This document shows, in pieces, positions 1-5,492 of a stretch of 7,485 nucleotides of DNA. Source of the stretch: Chloroflexota bacterium. Its GTDB lineage: Bacteria; Chloroflexota; Anaerolineae; Aggregatilineales; UBA3940. Each line of letters starts with the position of its first letter. Position 1 is the stretch's first letter. The stretch covers positions 1-7,485 of the forward strand of contig JAADYZ010000502.1 in NCBI GenBank assembly GCA_010092775.1, given 5' to 3'. The notes under the pieces are model-generated. The model did no database searches. It worked only from the letters and a program-made list of their open reading frames with translations, and was not told where the DNA came from. Made by a program: the position numbers and the translations under genes.

Positions 1-1
1 C

Positions 2-249
2 AAGACTCGGCAGATAGTGAAGGGGTATCGAGAATCGAGAGCGCCCCTCATGCCAAATGGCGTGGAGGCGCTCTATCGTTGGTCAATTGGGTTGCAGGGG
101 GCTGCGATGCTGTTGTATCTGCATAAGCTCGCCAGCCCATCCGTACGTTTCTGACTTACCTCGCTATGGAGACGATCTCCAGTCGGTCGGTGCCGATTAC
201 TGTGGATGAGTTCAGTGAGCGATTGAAATACCTGCACGCGTGTGAGTAA
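2..249 (+). pseudogene. Frameshifted coding remnant, unrecognised
   Basis: Two plus-strand reading frames together read like the C-terminal end of one protein. The frame starting at base 2 is open to a TGA at 152-154 and includes the stretch GYRESRAPLMPNGVEALYRW. The frame one base earlier is open from 127 to a TAA at 247-249 and ends in VDEFSERLKYLHACE. A one-base loss (or two-base gain) between about 127 and 151 would join them into roughly 80 residues. The left end lies outside the window, so the fragment may belong to a longer gene. I do not recognise the family; a decayed transposase end is possible but unsupported. The composition reads as protein-like in both halves, which is the only reason for calling it. 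It is oriented head-on towards the minus-strand hydrolase gene. Confidence 0.3.
38..74. repeat. Imperfect inverted repeat (37-nt hairpin)
   Basis: AGAGCGCC at 38-45 is the exact reverse complement of GGCGCTCT at 67-74. Inside it, CATGCCA (49-55) pairs with TGGCGTG (58-64) at six of seven positions (seven with G-U), leaving a 2-nt loop. It lies within the broken coding remnant and has no T-run on either side, so it does not look like a terminator. Function unknown. Confidence 0.35.
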
Positions 250-257
250 TTGCAATC

Positions 258-298
258 AGGGCTGCGCGTTCCATCTTGCCAAGAGAAAGTGCAGCCCT
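258..298. terminator. Inverted repeat between convergent transcription units, weak terminator candidate
   Basis: AGGGCTGC (258-265) is the exact reverse complement of GCAGCCCT (291-298), with a 25-nt loop. It sits just after the stop codon of the minus-strand hydrolase (307) and just after the TAA of the plus-strand remnant (249). Position is the main argument. The loop is long and neither side is followed by a T-run, so intrinsic termination is doubtful. Confidence 0.25.
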
Positions 299-306
299 TA
301 CTGTAT

Positions 307-1188
307 TTAGACGTTTTTTACGAGCGCTTCAATGACAACGTCCGGGCGTTCACGATGGATGAAATGACCAACCCCGTCGGTGACTGTGGCTCGATATTGA
401 CCCCTAAAGTCAGCAGTCTGCTCCAGCATAGGTGGTGCAAAGATGTTCACGCCATCTTCCCTACCCAGCAGCACAGTAGTCGGTACACTAATTGGTGGGC
501 GTTGTGCTAACTTCTTCTCCAGATTGGTATAAGTTGCATCATGGCCGGATGGCTCCCAACGATAGGCATTCAAAACAATCTGGGCGAAGTCGGGATTATC
601 GAATGAGGCAGCAGTTCTCTCAAAGTCTGACTCTGTGAAGGACCATGTTGGTGACCATGTCTGCCATAAATAACGGGCAAATCCCTTCGCATCACCATAC
701 AGCAGGCCTTCACCAATCTCACTTTGAAGCACGTAAAGATACCAAAGTGCATGAATCTGTGGGTAATTGGGGAGCCCTCCCTGATAGTCATCCCAAGTAA
801 TGGAATACGGCGAGAAACTGATCAGATGCCTGACGCGTTCTGGGTAAATAGCTGCTACGGCTTGTCCAGCATTGGCACCCCAGTCATGCCCAACCAGAGT
901 AAAGGCCTGTAAGCCCAGTGCATCTGCAAAGTCAACGGTATCTTGTGCGAGAGCCGCATTCTGTCCGCTGCGGGGGCTGTTGGCAGATAGAAATGTGGTC
1001 GGCCCAAAGCCACGCAGGTAGGGTGCGTAGGTTCGGTAGCCGTGCTGTGCCAAACCCTGCATAACAGGCTCCCAGCTTTGCGCGTCATCAGGGAAGCCAT
1101 GCAGGAGAAGAACAGGAGTACCCTCTTCTGGGCCTACAACATGATAGCCAATGTTAAGGACTGGTGTTTCTACGAAATATGTTTCCAT
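307..1188 (-). CDS. Alpha/beta hydrolase, epoxide hydrolase / haloalkane dehalogenase type
   Basis: This is a 293-residue soluble hydrolase, the usual length for the family. The motifs are in order: an oxyanion-region HGFP at 30-33, a nucleophile elbow GHDWGA at 100-105 with Asp102 in place of Ser, a candidate acid residue in the GREDG segment (242-246), and the catalytic His275 in GHFIHRERP. An Asp nucleophile followed by Trp is typical of epoxide hydrolases and haloalkane dehalogenases, which form an alkyl-enzyme ester that water then breaks. The cap region (about 127-220) is rich in Tyr and Trp, and cap tyrosines would favour epoxide opening; the substrate cannot be told. The start is supported by GAGGAG six bases before the ATG. 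The gene begins 11 bp after the permease stop, so it is probably the last gene of the TetR-controlled operon. I infer a role in detoxifying or modifying the exported compound. Confidence 0.88.
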   Translation of the reverse strand: METYFVETPVLNIGYHVVGPEEGTPVLLLHGFPDDAQSWEPVMQGLAQHGYRTYAPYLRGFGPTTFLSANSPRSGQNAALAQDTVDFADALGLQAFTLVGHDWGANAGQAVAAIYPERVRHLISFSPYSITWDDYQGGLPNYPQIHALWYLYVLQSEIGEGLLYGDAKGFARYLWQTWSPTWSFTESDFERTAASFDNPDFAQIVLNAYRWEPSGHDATYTNLEKKLAQRPPISVPTTVLLGREDGVNIFAPPMLEQTADFRGQYRATVTDGVGHFIHRERPDVVIEALVKNV

Positions 1189-1199
1189 GTAGGTCTCCT

Positions 1200-2021
1200 C
1201 TATTGGCGAACTGTACGCGCTCGCAAGCTGGTTAAAGCAAAAATGAATGGGACGATGCTCAAGACTGCACTGGCGACAATGCCGATAGCCAGTGCAGGCC
1301 AGTCAAAACCAGAGATCAGTAAACTGCGCAGCGCATCGAGAATGTAGGTTACTGGATTGATCTGCGCGGCAAGTCGCAGCCATCCCTGTAAGTAGTCCAG
1401 CGGAAAGAATGCAGTCGTTAGGAAGACAAAGGGAAAGAAAGCGAAGGCAGCCCCCTGCGTTGCTCCAGCACTGCCTGTTCGTAAGGCGACTCCGACTGTA
1501 AGCCCACCAAAGCCCAGCCCGATGAAAGCTGCGAACCCCAGCAGCATAACTACTCCTGCGATCCCAGTCACCGGACGCAGACCGAGAAAGAATCCAACAA
1601 GAGTCACCAGCGCGGCAATTCCTCCTACAACGATTGCTCCTGCCACGATGTGCCCCAAGACAAGGGCACTGCGGCTGATAGGCGTTAGCAGCAGCTTATC
1701 AAAATAGCCGCTTTCTATGTCTCGAATAGTGGCCTGGCCTGCAGGTGAGTCTAAGGAAGCACTGATAATGCTCAGTGGAAGAATGAAGGCGATATAGTCT
1801 ACGCTCATCAATTCGGGCAAGAAGGCTGCCGTACCACCTAGGGCTGCATTAAAGATCAACAAGAAGAAGATTGCCGTAAAGACACTTGGCATGAAAGTCT
1901 CGGGTTTGCGCAACAGAGTCAGTAAGCTGCGTCTTGTCATCAGCCATATTTGTTCCACATAGTTCGGTAGATCTCGTGTTTTTTCATTTGAATTCATCAA
2001 GGGTGCTGTCACTGTTGTCAT
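1200..2021 (-). CDS. ABC-2 type transport permease (DrrB-like)
   Basis: This 273-residue integral membrane protein is the membrane half of an ABC exporter. A cytoplasmic N-terminus includes an amphipathic RRSLLTLLRKPETF stretch (30-43). About six hydrophobic segments follow, near 44-62, 74-92, 118-147, 153-180, 190-209 and 243-264. Between the second and third lies a DIESGYFDKLLLTPISR segment (101-117), a hallmark of ABC-2 permeases where the coupling region precedes the third helix. INPVTYILDALRSLL (221-235) is the other typical conserved block, before the last helix. The length fits the DrrB family. A GAGG lies nine bases before the ATG, and the gene starts 21 bp after the ATPase stop, so the two are cotranscribed. 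It should pair with the neighbouring ATPase to export a hydrophobic drug-like molecule; the substrate is unknown. Confidence 0.9.
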   Translation of the reverse strand: MTTVTAPLMNSNEKTRDLPNYVEQIWLMTRRSLLTLLRKPETFMPSVFTAIFFLLIFNAALGGTAAFLPELMSVDYIAFILPLSIISASLDSPAGQATIRDIESGYFDKLLLTPISRSALVLGHIVAGAIVVGGIAALVTLVGFFLGLRPVTGIAGVVMLLGFAAFIGLGFGGLTVGVALRTGSAGATQGAAFAFFPFVFLTTAFFPLDYLQGWLRLAAQINPVTYILDALRSLLISGFDWPALAIGIVASAVLSIVPFIFALTSLRARTVRQ

Positions 2022-2042
2022 AATTTGATACCTCTTCTTTAA

Positions 2043-3011
2043 TTAGGAAGGCTCAGATGGTTGTAGCAACTCAAAGGTTTGTCCAGTTACTTTCAGGAAG
2101 ACGTCGTCAAGTGTCGGTTGTGTAATCGTAAGTGACTGAGGCTGTAGACTTATATCGTTTAACGCACTGACAATGCTTGCAATGTTTGAAGCTGCGTCAT
2201 TCAGATAGAGATAAAGAGTCTCGTTTTCGGTTTGTGATTGCTGGACTGTTGTGGCTAGCACTTGCTGAGCTTGCTGTGCCTGGTACGCCTCTGCAAAGGT
2301 GATGTTGACAACTTCCGTGCCCATTGCAGCCTTGAGTGCGGCTGGTTGACCTTCGATCACTAGCTCGCCATGATTGATGATGCCAACCCGATCAGCCAGC
2401 ATGTCAGCTTCTTCAAGATATTGCGTAGTCAAGAAAATCGTCATCCCTTGCTCGCGGTTAAGGCGTCGGACTTCCGCCCAGATGTCGCGTCTACTAGCTG
2501 GGTCAAGCCCGGTCGTTGGCTCATCCAAAAAGAGAATGCGTGGCTTGTGAATTAAGGCTAGGGCTAAGTCTAGGCGGCGACGCATGCCCCCACTGTAGCT
2601 ACCCACGGGCTTGCTTGCGGCAGTGGATAACCGCACCGTATCGAGTAGGCTCTTGCTTCGCTCATGTGCCTCTACACGATTAAAGCCAAATAAGCGCGCT
2701 TGCAGCGTAAGAAGCTCTTGAGCAGTCATCAATGGATCAATGCCGATTTCTTGCAAAGCTACTCCGCTCACCCTTCGAACAGCCTGGGGTTTAGTGCACA
2801 CATCATAACCTGCTACCAACGCATGTCCGCTTGTTGGTTGAATGCGGGTCGTTAACATATTGACTGTCGTTGACTTTCCCGCGCCGTTGGGGCCGAGAAA
2901 GCCATAGATTTCGCCTGCTTTAACGGTAAAAGAAATCTCATTGACTGCTACAAATCCGTCTCTGTAACGCTTGGTGAGGTTTGATACTTCAATGTTGTAA
3001 TCTTCTATCAT
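2043..3011 (-). CDS. ABC transporter ATP-binding protein (DrrA family)
   Basis: This 322-residue ATPase powers the adjacent permease. It carries Walker A GPNGAGKST (40-48), the Q-loop Gln87, signature YSGGM (139-143), Walker B ILFLDEP (159-165) with catalytic Glu164, and D-loop GLDP (168-171). The switch position reads TTQYLEEAD (195-203), so Gln197 replaces the usual His; I recall this substitution in other DrrA-type exporters, so it need not mean inactivity. The C-terminal domain (about 225-310) ends in the TLDDVFLKVTG block of daunorubicin-resistance ATPases. A Gln-rich stretch occurs near 245-260. The ATG is preceded by AAAGGAG at eight bases. An operator-like palindrome lies 28 bp upstream of the ATG, between this gene and the repressor gene, so its expression is probably TetR-controlled. 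Antibiotic self-resistance and general drug efflux are both possible. Confidence 0.93.
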   Translation of the reverse strand: MIEDYNIEVSNLTKRYRDGFVAVNEISFTVKAGEIYGFLGPNGAGKSTTVNMLTTRIQPTSGHALVAGYDVCTKPQAVRRVSGVALQEIGIDPLMTAQELLTLQARLFGFNRVEAHERSKSLLDTVRLSTAASKPVGSYSGGMRRRLDLALALIHKPRILFLDEPTTGLDPASRRDIWAEVRRLNREQGMTIFLTTQYLEEADMLADRVGIINHGELVIEGQPAALKAAMGTEVVNITFAEAYQAQQAQQVLATTVQQSQTENETLYLYLNDAASNIASIVSALNDISLQPQSLTITQPTLDDVFLKVTGQTFELLQPSEPS

Positions 3012-3038
3012 TTATTCTTCTCCTTTATCAGCCATTTT

Positions 3039-3060
3039 AACTACCAACCATTTGGTAGTT
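3039..3060. promoter_or_regulatory. Putative TetR operator O2, upstream of the ABC operon
   Basis: AACTACCA (3039-3046) and TGGTAGTT (3053-3060) are perfect 8-bp inverted arms separated by 6 bp. The 18-bp core CTACCAACCATTTGGTAG matches the palindrome at the repressor start in 16 of 18 positions, including the left half and most of the spacer. It lies in the gap between tetR and the ATPase gene, ahead of the ATPase ribosome binding site. I could not find a convincing -35/-10 pair for the ATPase here. It may block an unseen promoter or act on read-through transcription. Confidence 0.75.
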
Positions 3061-3084
3061 TTTACACACAAAAAAATCTTCGTT

Positions 3085-3678
3085 TTATCGGTTCACAAGC
3101 AACCCCTCCAAGAATATATCGATCAACTCATAAGCCATTTGCTCTCGCGCTTTCTCGACACCAAATGTGGGTACGGCGTGTAAACTCTCAATCATGCCAA
3201 TTAGTCCGCCAGCTACCATCAAAAAATCGTGTTGCCCGATTTCGCTACGCTTGTGGGCAGCAATCAAGGCTGACCTCAGCGGTGTTAACAGAGCGGCCTC
3301 TGCGGCATCCGATAGGCGTTCAGCGTTAGCCCTTTCCAAAAGCGGCATCTCAATGTTAACCACTTGGATTGAGTCCACTGGCGGCTGCGAGAGCAACCAA
3401 TCTGCTATTGCTCTGAGCTGTGCCCGAAGGTCTTCAGGATGTTGCAGCATGGCTTCATTCATAGCTTTCTGATGTCGTTCAAAGAGACGCTCACTGACCT
3501 CAACATACAGCGCTTCTTTACCATCAGGCGCATGATGATACAACGACGTATGTTTGATACCTATTTCTTCTGCGATGTCTCGCAAAGAAACAGAGATATA
3601 CCCACGCTCTGAGAAGAGCTTCTCAGCCGCTGCCAGCACACGTTCTCTTGCTTCGGAATTTTTGCTCATAAGCGTCAT
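3085..3678 (-). CDS. TetR/AcrR family transcriptional repressor
   Basis: This 197-residue protein has the standard TetR layout. The N-terminal DNA-binding domain begins EARERVLAAAEKLFSERGY (9-27), and the helix-turn-helix region SLRDIAEEIGIKHTSLYHH (31-49) is followed by a variable ligand and dimerisation domain. The latter half (about 60-197) is helical and less conserved, so the inducer cannot be predicted. It heads the minus-strand cluster and is followed after 73 bp by the ATPase gene. A near-consensus promoter precedes it, and a 22-bp palindrome covers its start codon and the expected transcription start, so autorepression is likely. Start choice is uncertain. The first ATG (3678) and an in-frame ATG three codons on (3669) both lack a Shine-Dalgarno sequence. 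The leader would be only about 14-23 nt, which suggests weak or near-leaderless translation. Confidence 0.92.
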   Translation of the reverse strand: MTLMSKNSEARERVLAAAEKLFSERGYISVSLRDIAEEIGIKHTSLYHHAPDGKEALYVEVSERLFERHQKAMNEAMLQHPEDLRAQLRAIADWLLSQPPVDSIQVVNIEMPLLERANAERLSDAAEAALLTPLRSALIAAHKRSEIGQHDFLMVAGGLIGMIESLHAVPTFGVEKAREQMAYELIDIFLEGLLVNR

Positions 3679-3698
3679 CTACCAACCGTATGGTAGAT
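3677..3698. promoter_or_regulatory. Putative TetR operator O1, at the repressor start
   Basis: ATCTACCA (3677-3684) and TGGTAGAT (3691-3698) form perfect 8-bp inverted arms around a 6-bp spacer. The site abuts the -10 element of the repressor promoter and covers the predicted transcription start (about 3692) and the first ATG, the classic position for autorepression. Its core is shared with the palindrome at 3039-3060. Confidence 0.8.
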
Positions 3699-3727
3699 AT
3701 TTTATCGCGGCAGATTCCTAATTTCAA
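3699..3727 (-). promoter_or_regulatory. Sigma-70-type promoter of the TetR gene
   Basis: On the minus strand, TTGAAA (3727-3722) is followed after exactly 17 bp by TAAAAT (3704-3699). Each box differs from consensus at one position. The -10 box directly adjoins operator O1, so a bound repressor would block it. Confidence 0.7.
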
Positions 3728-3739
3728 TAGCAAAATCCC

Positions 3740-3775
3740 AAAAAACAAAAAAACCGACCATCAATCGATGCTCGG
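3740..3775 (-). terminator. Rho-independent terminator, minus strand
   Basis: Read on the minus strand, CCGAGCAT (3775-3768), a 6-nt loop and ATGGTCGG (3761-3754) form a stem with seven of eight pairs. It is followed by a T-rich tract of 14 bases interrupted once (3753-3740). It would stop transcripts coming from the right and so shields the repressor promoter. No intact minus-strand gene now lies upstream within reach, only the decayed IS fragment. Confidence 0.7.
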
Positions 3776-3903
3776 CAGGCGCGTTGACCACGTTCAAGCG
3801 GCGTTTTCGCCGCAGTGGTCAGTGATGTTGAGTTGTTAAGGTTGATTACGCTCAGAAGTCTACCAGCAGATTGGTGGTCAGATCACAAACGTACAAGGGT
3901 TAG
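3776..3903. other. Non-coding spacer with a nested inverted repeat and a degenerate operator-like site
   Basis: No gene is supported here. GCGGCG TTTT CGCCGC (3798-3813) is a perfect 6-bp hairpin nested in a second perfect inverted repeat, TGACCAC (3785-3791) with GTGGTCA (3815-3821). No T-run follows on either strand. Further right, CTACCA-N6-TGGTGG (3860-3877) resembles the two TetR operators, with 11 of 12 arm positions matching. The right edge is the left end of the IS-derived element. Confidence 0.4.
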
Positions 3904-3921
3904 CAGGGCAATCGTATCAAA
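3904..3921 (+). repeat. Left terminal inverted repeat of the IS element
   Basis: CAGGGCAATCGTATCAAA at the left edge matches the right-end repeat in 16 of 18 positions when read inward. It contains the likely ancestral transposase stop codon (TGA on the minus strand, 3919-3917), as expected for a compact IS. Confidence 0.8.
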
Positions 3922-4168
3922 TTTGCACAAGCAGCTGTTCAAGAACGGCTGTATCAAGGGCAGATTAGTAACGTTTGGTACGCAAACTGTCTTTTGAAGA
4001 GTCTTTCTTAAGGATACTGAGGGCCATTTGACGTAAAATGGTCATATTCTGTGCCGCATGACCGACTCGAATACGGGCATCATCCTCTCTGAAGATGACA
4101 TCTAACACCCAATGCAGGCTGTTTTCCACGGCCCAGATGATCAGGCTGATCGGGTCTTCTTGGGTCAT
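3917..4168 (-). pseudogene. ISAs1-family transposase remnant (C-terminal part, internal deletion, premature stop)
   Basis: From the ATG at 4168 the minus strand encodes MTQEDPISLI and then WAVENSLHWVLDVIFREDD, the conserved block around the last acidic catalytic residue of ISAs1-type DDE transposases. It continues with RIRVGHAAQNMTILRQMA as in that family. The first ten residues look like a transposase N-terminus (compare the SLL/SLI starts common in the family) and join directly to the C-terminal block, consistent with an internal deletion. A strong AAGAGGAGG lies five bases before the ATG. A TAA at 3967-3965, after residue 67, is probably a mutated CAA. Beyond it the same frame continues SALDTAVLEQLLVQI to a TGA inside the terminal repeat, which matches the usual C-terminal end. 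The product would lack most of the catalytic core and cannot be an active transposase. Confidence 0.85.
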
Positions 4169-4211
4169 GGGGGCCTCCTCTTATTCGCTCCCAGTATCCC
4201 CCATCTCTCAT

Positions 4212-4229
4212 TCTGATGCGATTGCCCTG
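4212..4229 (-). repeat. Right terminal inverted repeat of the IS element
   Basis: Read on the minus strand from 4229 this is CAGGGCAATCGCATCAGA, which differs from the left end only at positions 12 and 17. It marks the 5' side of the transposase remnant. Confidence 0.8.
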
Positions 4230-4249
4230 GGTTGGGGTCGCCAAGAGGT

Positions 4250-4278
4250 TTGACACCGTATACCCTGCACGATATACT
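4250..4278 (+). promoter_or_regulatory. Sigma-70 promoter of tRNA-Asn
   Basis: A perfect -35 box TTGACA (4250-4255) and a -10 box TATACT (4273-4278) are separated by 17 bp. Transcription should start near 4285, about nine bases before the mature tRNA 5' end. This is the strongest promoter in the window, as expected for a stable RNA. Confidence 0.9.
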
Positions 4279-4293
4279 TCGGTCCACCATTGA

Positions 4294-4365
4294 TCCTCCG
4301 TAGCTCAATGGCAGAGCAACCGGCTGTTAACCGGTAGGTTATTGGTTCGAATCCAATCGGAGGAG
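4294..4365 (+). tRNA. tRNA-Asn (anticodon GTT)
   Basis: The 72-nt gene folds into a complete cloverleaf. The acceptor arm TCCTCCG (4294-4300) pairs perfectly with CGGAGGA (4358-4364), with discriminator G4365. The D stem is GCTC/GAGC, the anticodon stem ACCGG/CCGGT with loop CTGTTAA, and the T arm ATTGG-TTCGAAT-CCAAT. The anticodon GTT at 4326-4328 reads Asn codons. The CCA end is not encoded, so it must be added by the CCA-adding enzyme. It has its own promoter and terminator. Confidence 0.97.
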
Positions 4366-4369
4366 TTTC

Positions 4370-4398
4370 CCGCCACTCGACGAGTGGCGGTGCTTTTT
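4370..4398 (+). terminator. Rho-independent terminator of tRNA-Asn
   Basis: CCGCCACTCG (4370-4379) and CGAGTGGCGG (4381-4390) form a perfect inverted repeat with one central base (about eight or nine real pairs once the loop opens). It is followed by TGC and five T residues (4394-4398), four bases after the tRNA. Confidence 0.9.
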
Positions 4399-4453
4399 GA
4401 TTGTGGGTACAACGGGGTCTGCTTGGCCGCCTATCACCCTTGTGGAGTGGATT

Positions 4454-5476
4454 GTGGAACAGATCAACGTGCTTGTGACCTATCACTTTGCTCCGCCGCA
4501 AATCGAGCAGATGGCCAACATTTCATCGCGTTTGAACATCATTCAGCGCGAGGCCAAGGTCTTTGAAGACCTAGCAGATGTGGTCGACCAAGTTGATGTC
4601 ATGTATGTCTGGCGCAGTCATCTGCTCCCCCAGCCGGAACAATCTGACCAATTGCAATGGGTGCAACTTCACAGTGCGGGCTTCGATCATCTCTTGGAGC
4701 ATCCGCTCTTCAGTGAAACAGGAATCATGTTTACCACTACTAGTGGCGTCCATGCGACTCCAATTGCGGAGTATACACTTGCGCAAATGCTGGCATTTGC
4801 ACAGCGACTGCCCTCAATGTTGGAGGACAAAGCCCGGAAACAGTGGAGCGACGAGCGCTATCTGCGGTTTATGCCACGTGAGCTGCGTGGGTCGACTTTA
4901 GGGCTGGTTGGCTACGGGAGTATCGGGCGGGAGATCGCGCGCCTGGCACAGGCTTTTGGGATGCGCATCCTGGCTGTGAAGCGCGACCTACGTAACCTGA
5001 CACTCAAACGCTACTCACCCGGAACACATATTGGCGACCCCGACGGTAGTATTCCCGACCGGATTTACCCAACCGAAGCACTGCACTCTTTCCTGGCCGA
5101 ATGCGATTTCGTCGTCATCACCGTGCCGCTGACGGCAGACACCTACCATCTGATGGACGAGCAGGCCTTTGCCGCCATGAGGTCGGACGCCGTTCTGATT
5201 AACATCTCACGCGGGAAGGTTGTTGATGAGGTGGCGCTGATTGATGCACTCAAGAATGAGCAGATTGGCGGTGCGGCGCTTGACGTCTTCGAGCACGAGC
5301 CGCTTGACACCGAGAACCCCCTATGGACTCAGCCGCAGGTGATTCTCAGTCCGCATATCTCCGGCATTACACCGCAGTACGCCGAACGAGCTGCTGCGAT
5401 CTTCATTGAGAATCTAGAGCGCTACGTTCGTGGTGAACCCTTGATTAATCTGGTGGATCGAGAAAGCCAATACTAG
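4454..5476 (+). CDS. D-2-hydroxyacid dehydrogenase (NAD-binding), phosphoglycerate dehydrogenase-like
   Basis: This is a 340-residue cytosolic oxidoreductase interconverting a 2-keto acid and a D-2-hydroxy acid with NAD(P)H. It has the family's split substrate domain (about 1-105 and 300-340) around a Rossmann domain, with LGLVGYGSIGRE (149-160) holding GxGxxG at 153-158. ISRGKVVDE (251-259) supplies catalytic Arg253, FEHEPL (279-284) the Glu282 and SPHISG (299-304) the His301. TTTSGVHATPIAEY (94-107) is the usual hinge block. Residues 178-210 are a short insertion rich in Gly, Asp and Pro. The substrate is not predictable. I chose the GTG at 4454 because GGAG lies six bases upstream and the protein then begins MEQINVLVTY as relatives do. 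A longer reading from TTG at 4397 would begin inside the tRNA terminator. With 55 bp after that terminator I find no clear promoter, so read-through from the tRNA is possible. Confidence 0.92.
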   Translation: MEQINVLVTYHFAPPQIEQMANISSRLNIIQREAKVFEDLADVVDQVDVMYVWRSHLLPQPEQSDQLQWVQLHSAGFDHLLEHPLFSETGIMFTTTSGVHATPIAEYTLAQMLAFAQRLPSMLEDKARKQWSDERYLRFMPRELRGSTLGLVGYGSIGREIARLAQAFGMRILAVKRDLRNLTLKRYSPGTHIGDPDGSIPDRIYPTEALHSFLAECDFVVITVPLTADTYHLMDEQAFAAMRSDAVLINISRGKVVDEVALIDALKNEQIGGAALDVFEHEPLDTENPLWTQPQVILSPHISGITPQYAERAAAIFIENLERYVRGEPLINLVDRESQY

Positions 5477-5492
5477 CTGGCTTTCTCTTTTT
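5460..5492 (+). terminator. Rho-independent terminator overlapping both convergent gene ends
   Basis: GAGAAAGCCA (5460-5469) pairs perfectly with TGGCTTTCTC (5478-5487) across an 8-nt loop containing the shared CTAG, followed by TTTTT (5488-5492). It should stop plus-strand transcription after the dehydrogenase. On the minus strand the same hairpin is followed by CGATCC rather than a T-run, so it may only slow transcription from the spoVS side. Confidence 0.85.

Larger units (their letters stand above)
3904..4229 (-). mobile_element. Internally deleted ISAs1-family element (non-autonomous, 326 bp)
   Basis: The element is bounded by 18-bp terminal inverted repeats that agree at 16 positions. 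Both begin CAGGGCAATCG, reading inward from 3904 on the plus strand and from 4229 on the minus strand. Between them lies only the C-terminal coding end of an ISAs1-type transposase behind a strong ribosome binding site. Full ISAs1 elements are about 1.2-1.4 kb with a transposase near 370-380 residues, so roughly 1 kb of the middle is missing. Keeping both ends is what a MITE-like copy needs for mobilisation in trans. I see no clean target-site duplication; the flanks GGGTTAG and GGTTGGG are only loosely alike, which suggests an old insertion. It stops 20 bp short of the tRNA-Asn promoter. Confidence 0.8.

Noticed and set aside
3785..3821. Nested GC-rich hairpin as a terminator
   Set aside because: The stem is good but no T-run follows on either strand and no gene ends there.
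3815..3997. Plus-strand open frame of 60 codons upstream of and inside the IS element
   Set aside because: It crosses the IS boundary, lacks a ribosome binding site and has no recognisable protein pattern.
3894..4239. Target-site duplication flanking the IS-derived element
   Set aside because: The flanks are only loosely similar and align only if one base of the right terminal repeat is included; no exact 8-10 bp duplication is seen.
4397..4453. Longer dehydrogenase starting at TTG 4397
   Set aside because: It would begin inside the T-run of the tRNA terminator without a ribosome binding site. The GTG at 4454 has GGAG at six bases and gives the usual family N-terminus.
4208..4501. Minus-strand open frame across the tRNA-Asn gene
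   Set aside because: It is antisense to a complete tRNA and its terminator, and its peptide only reflects their reverse complement.
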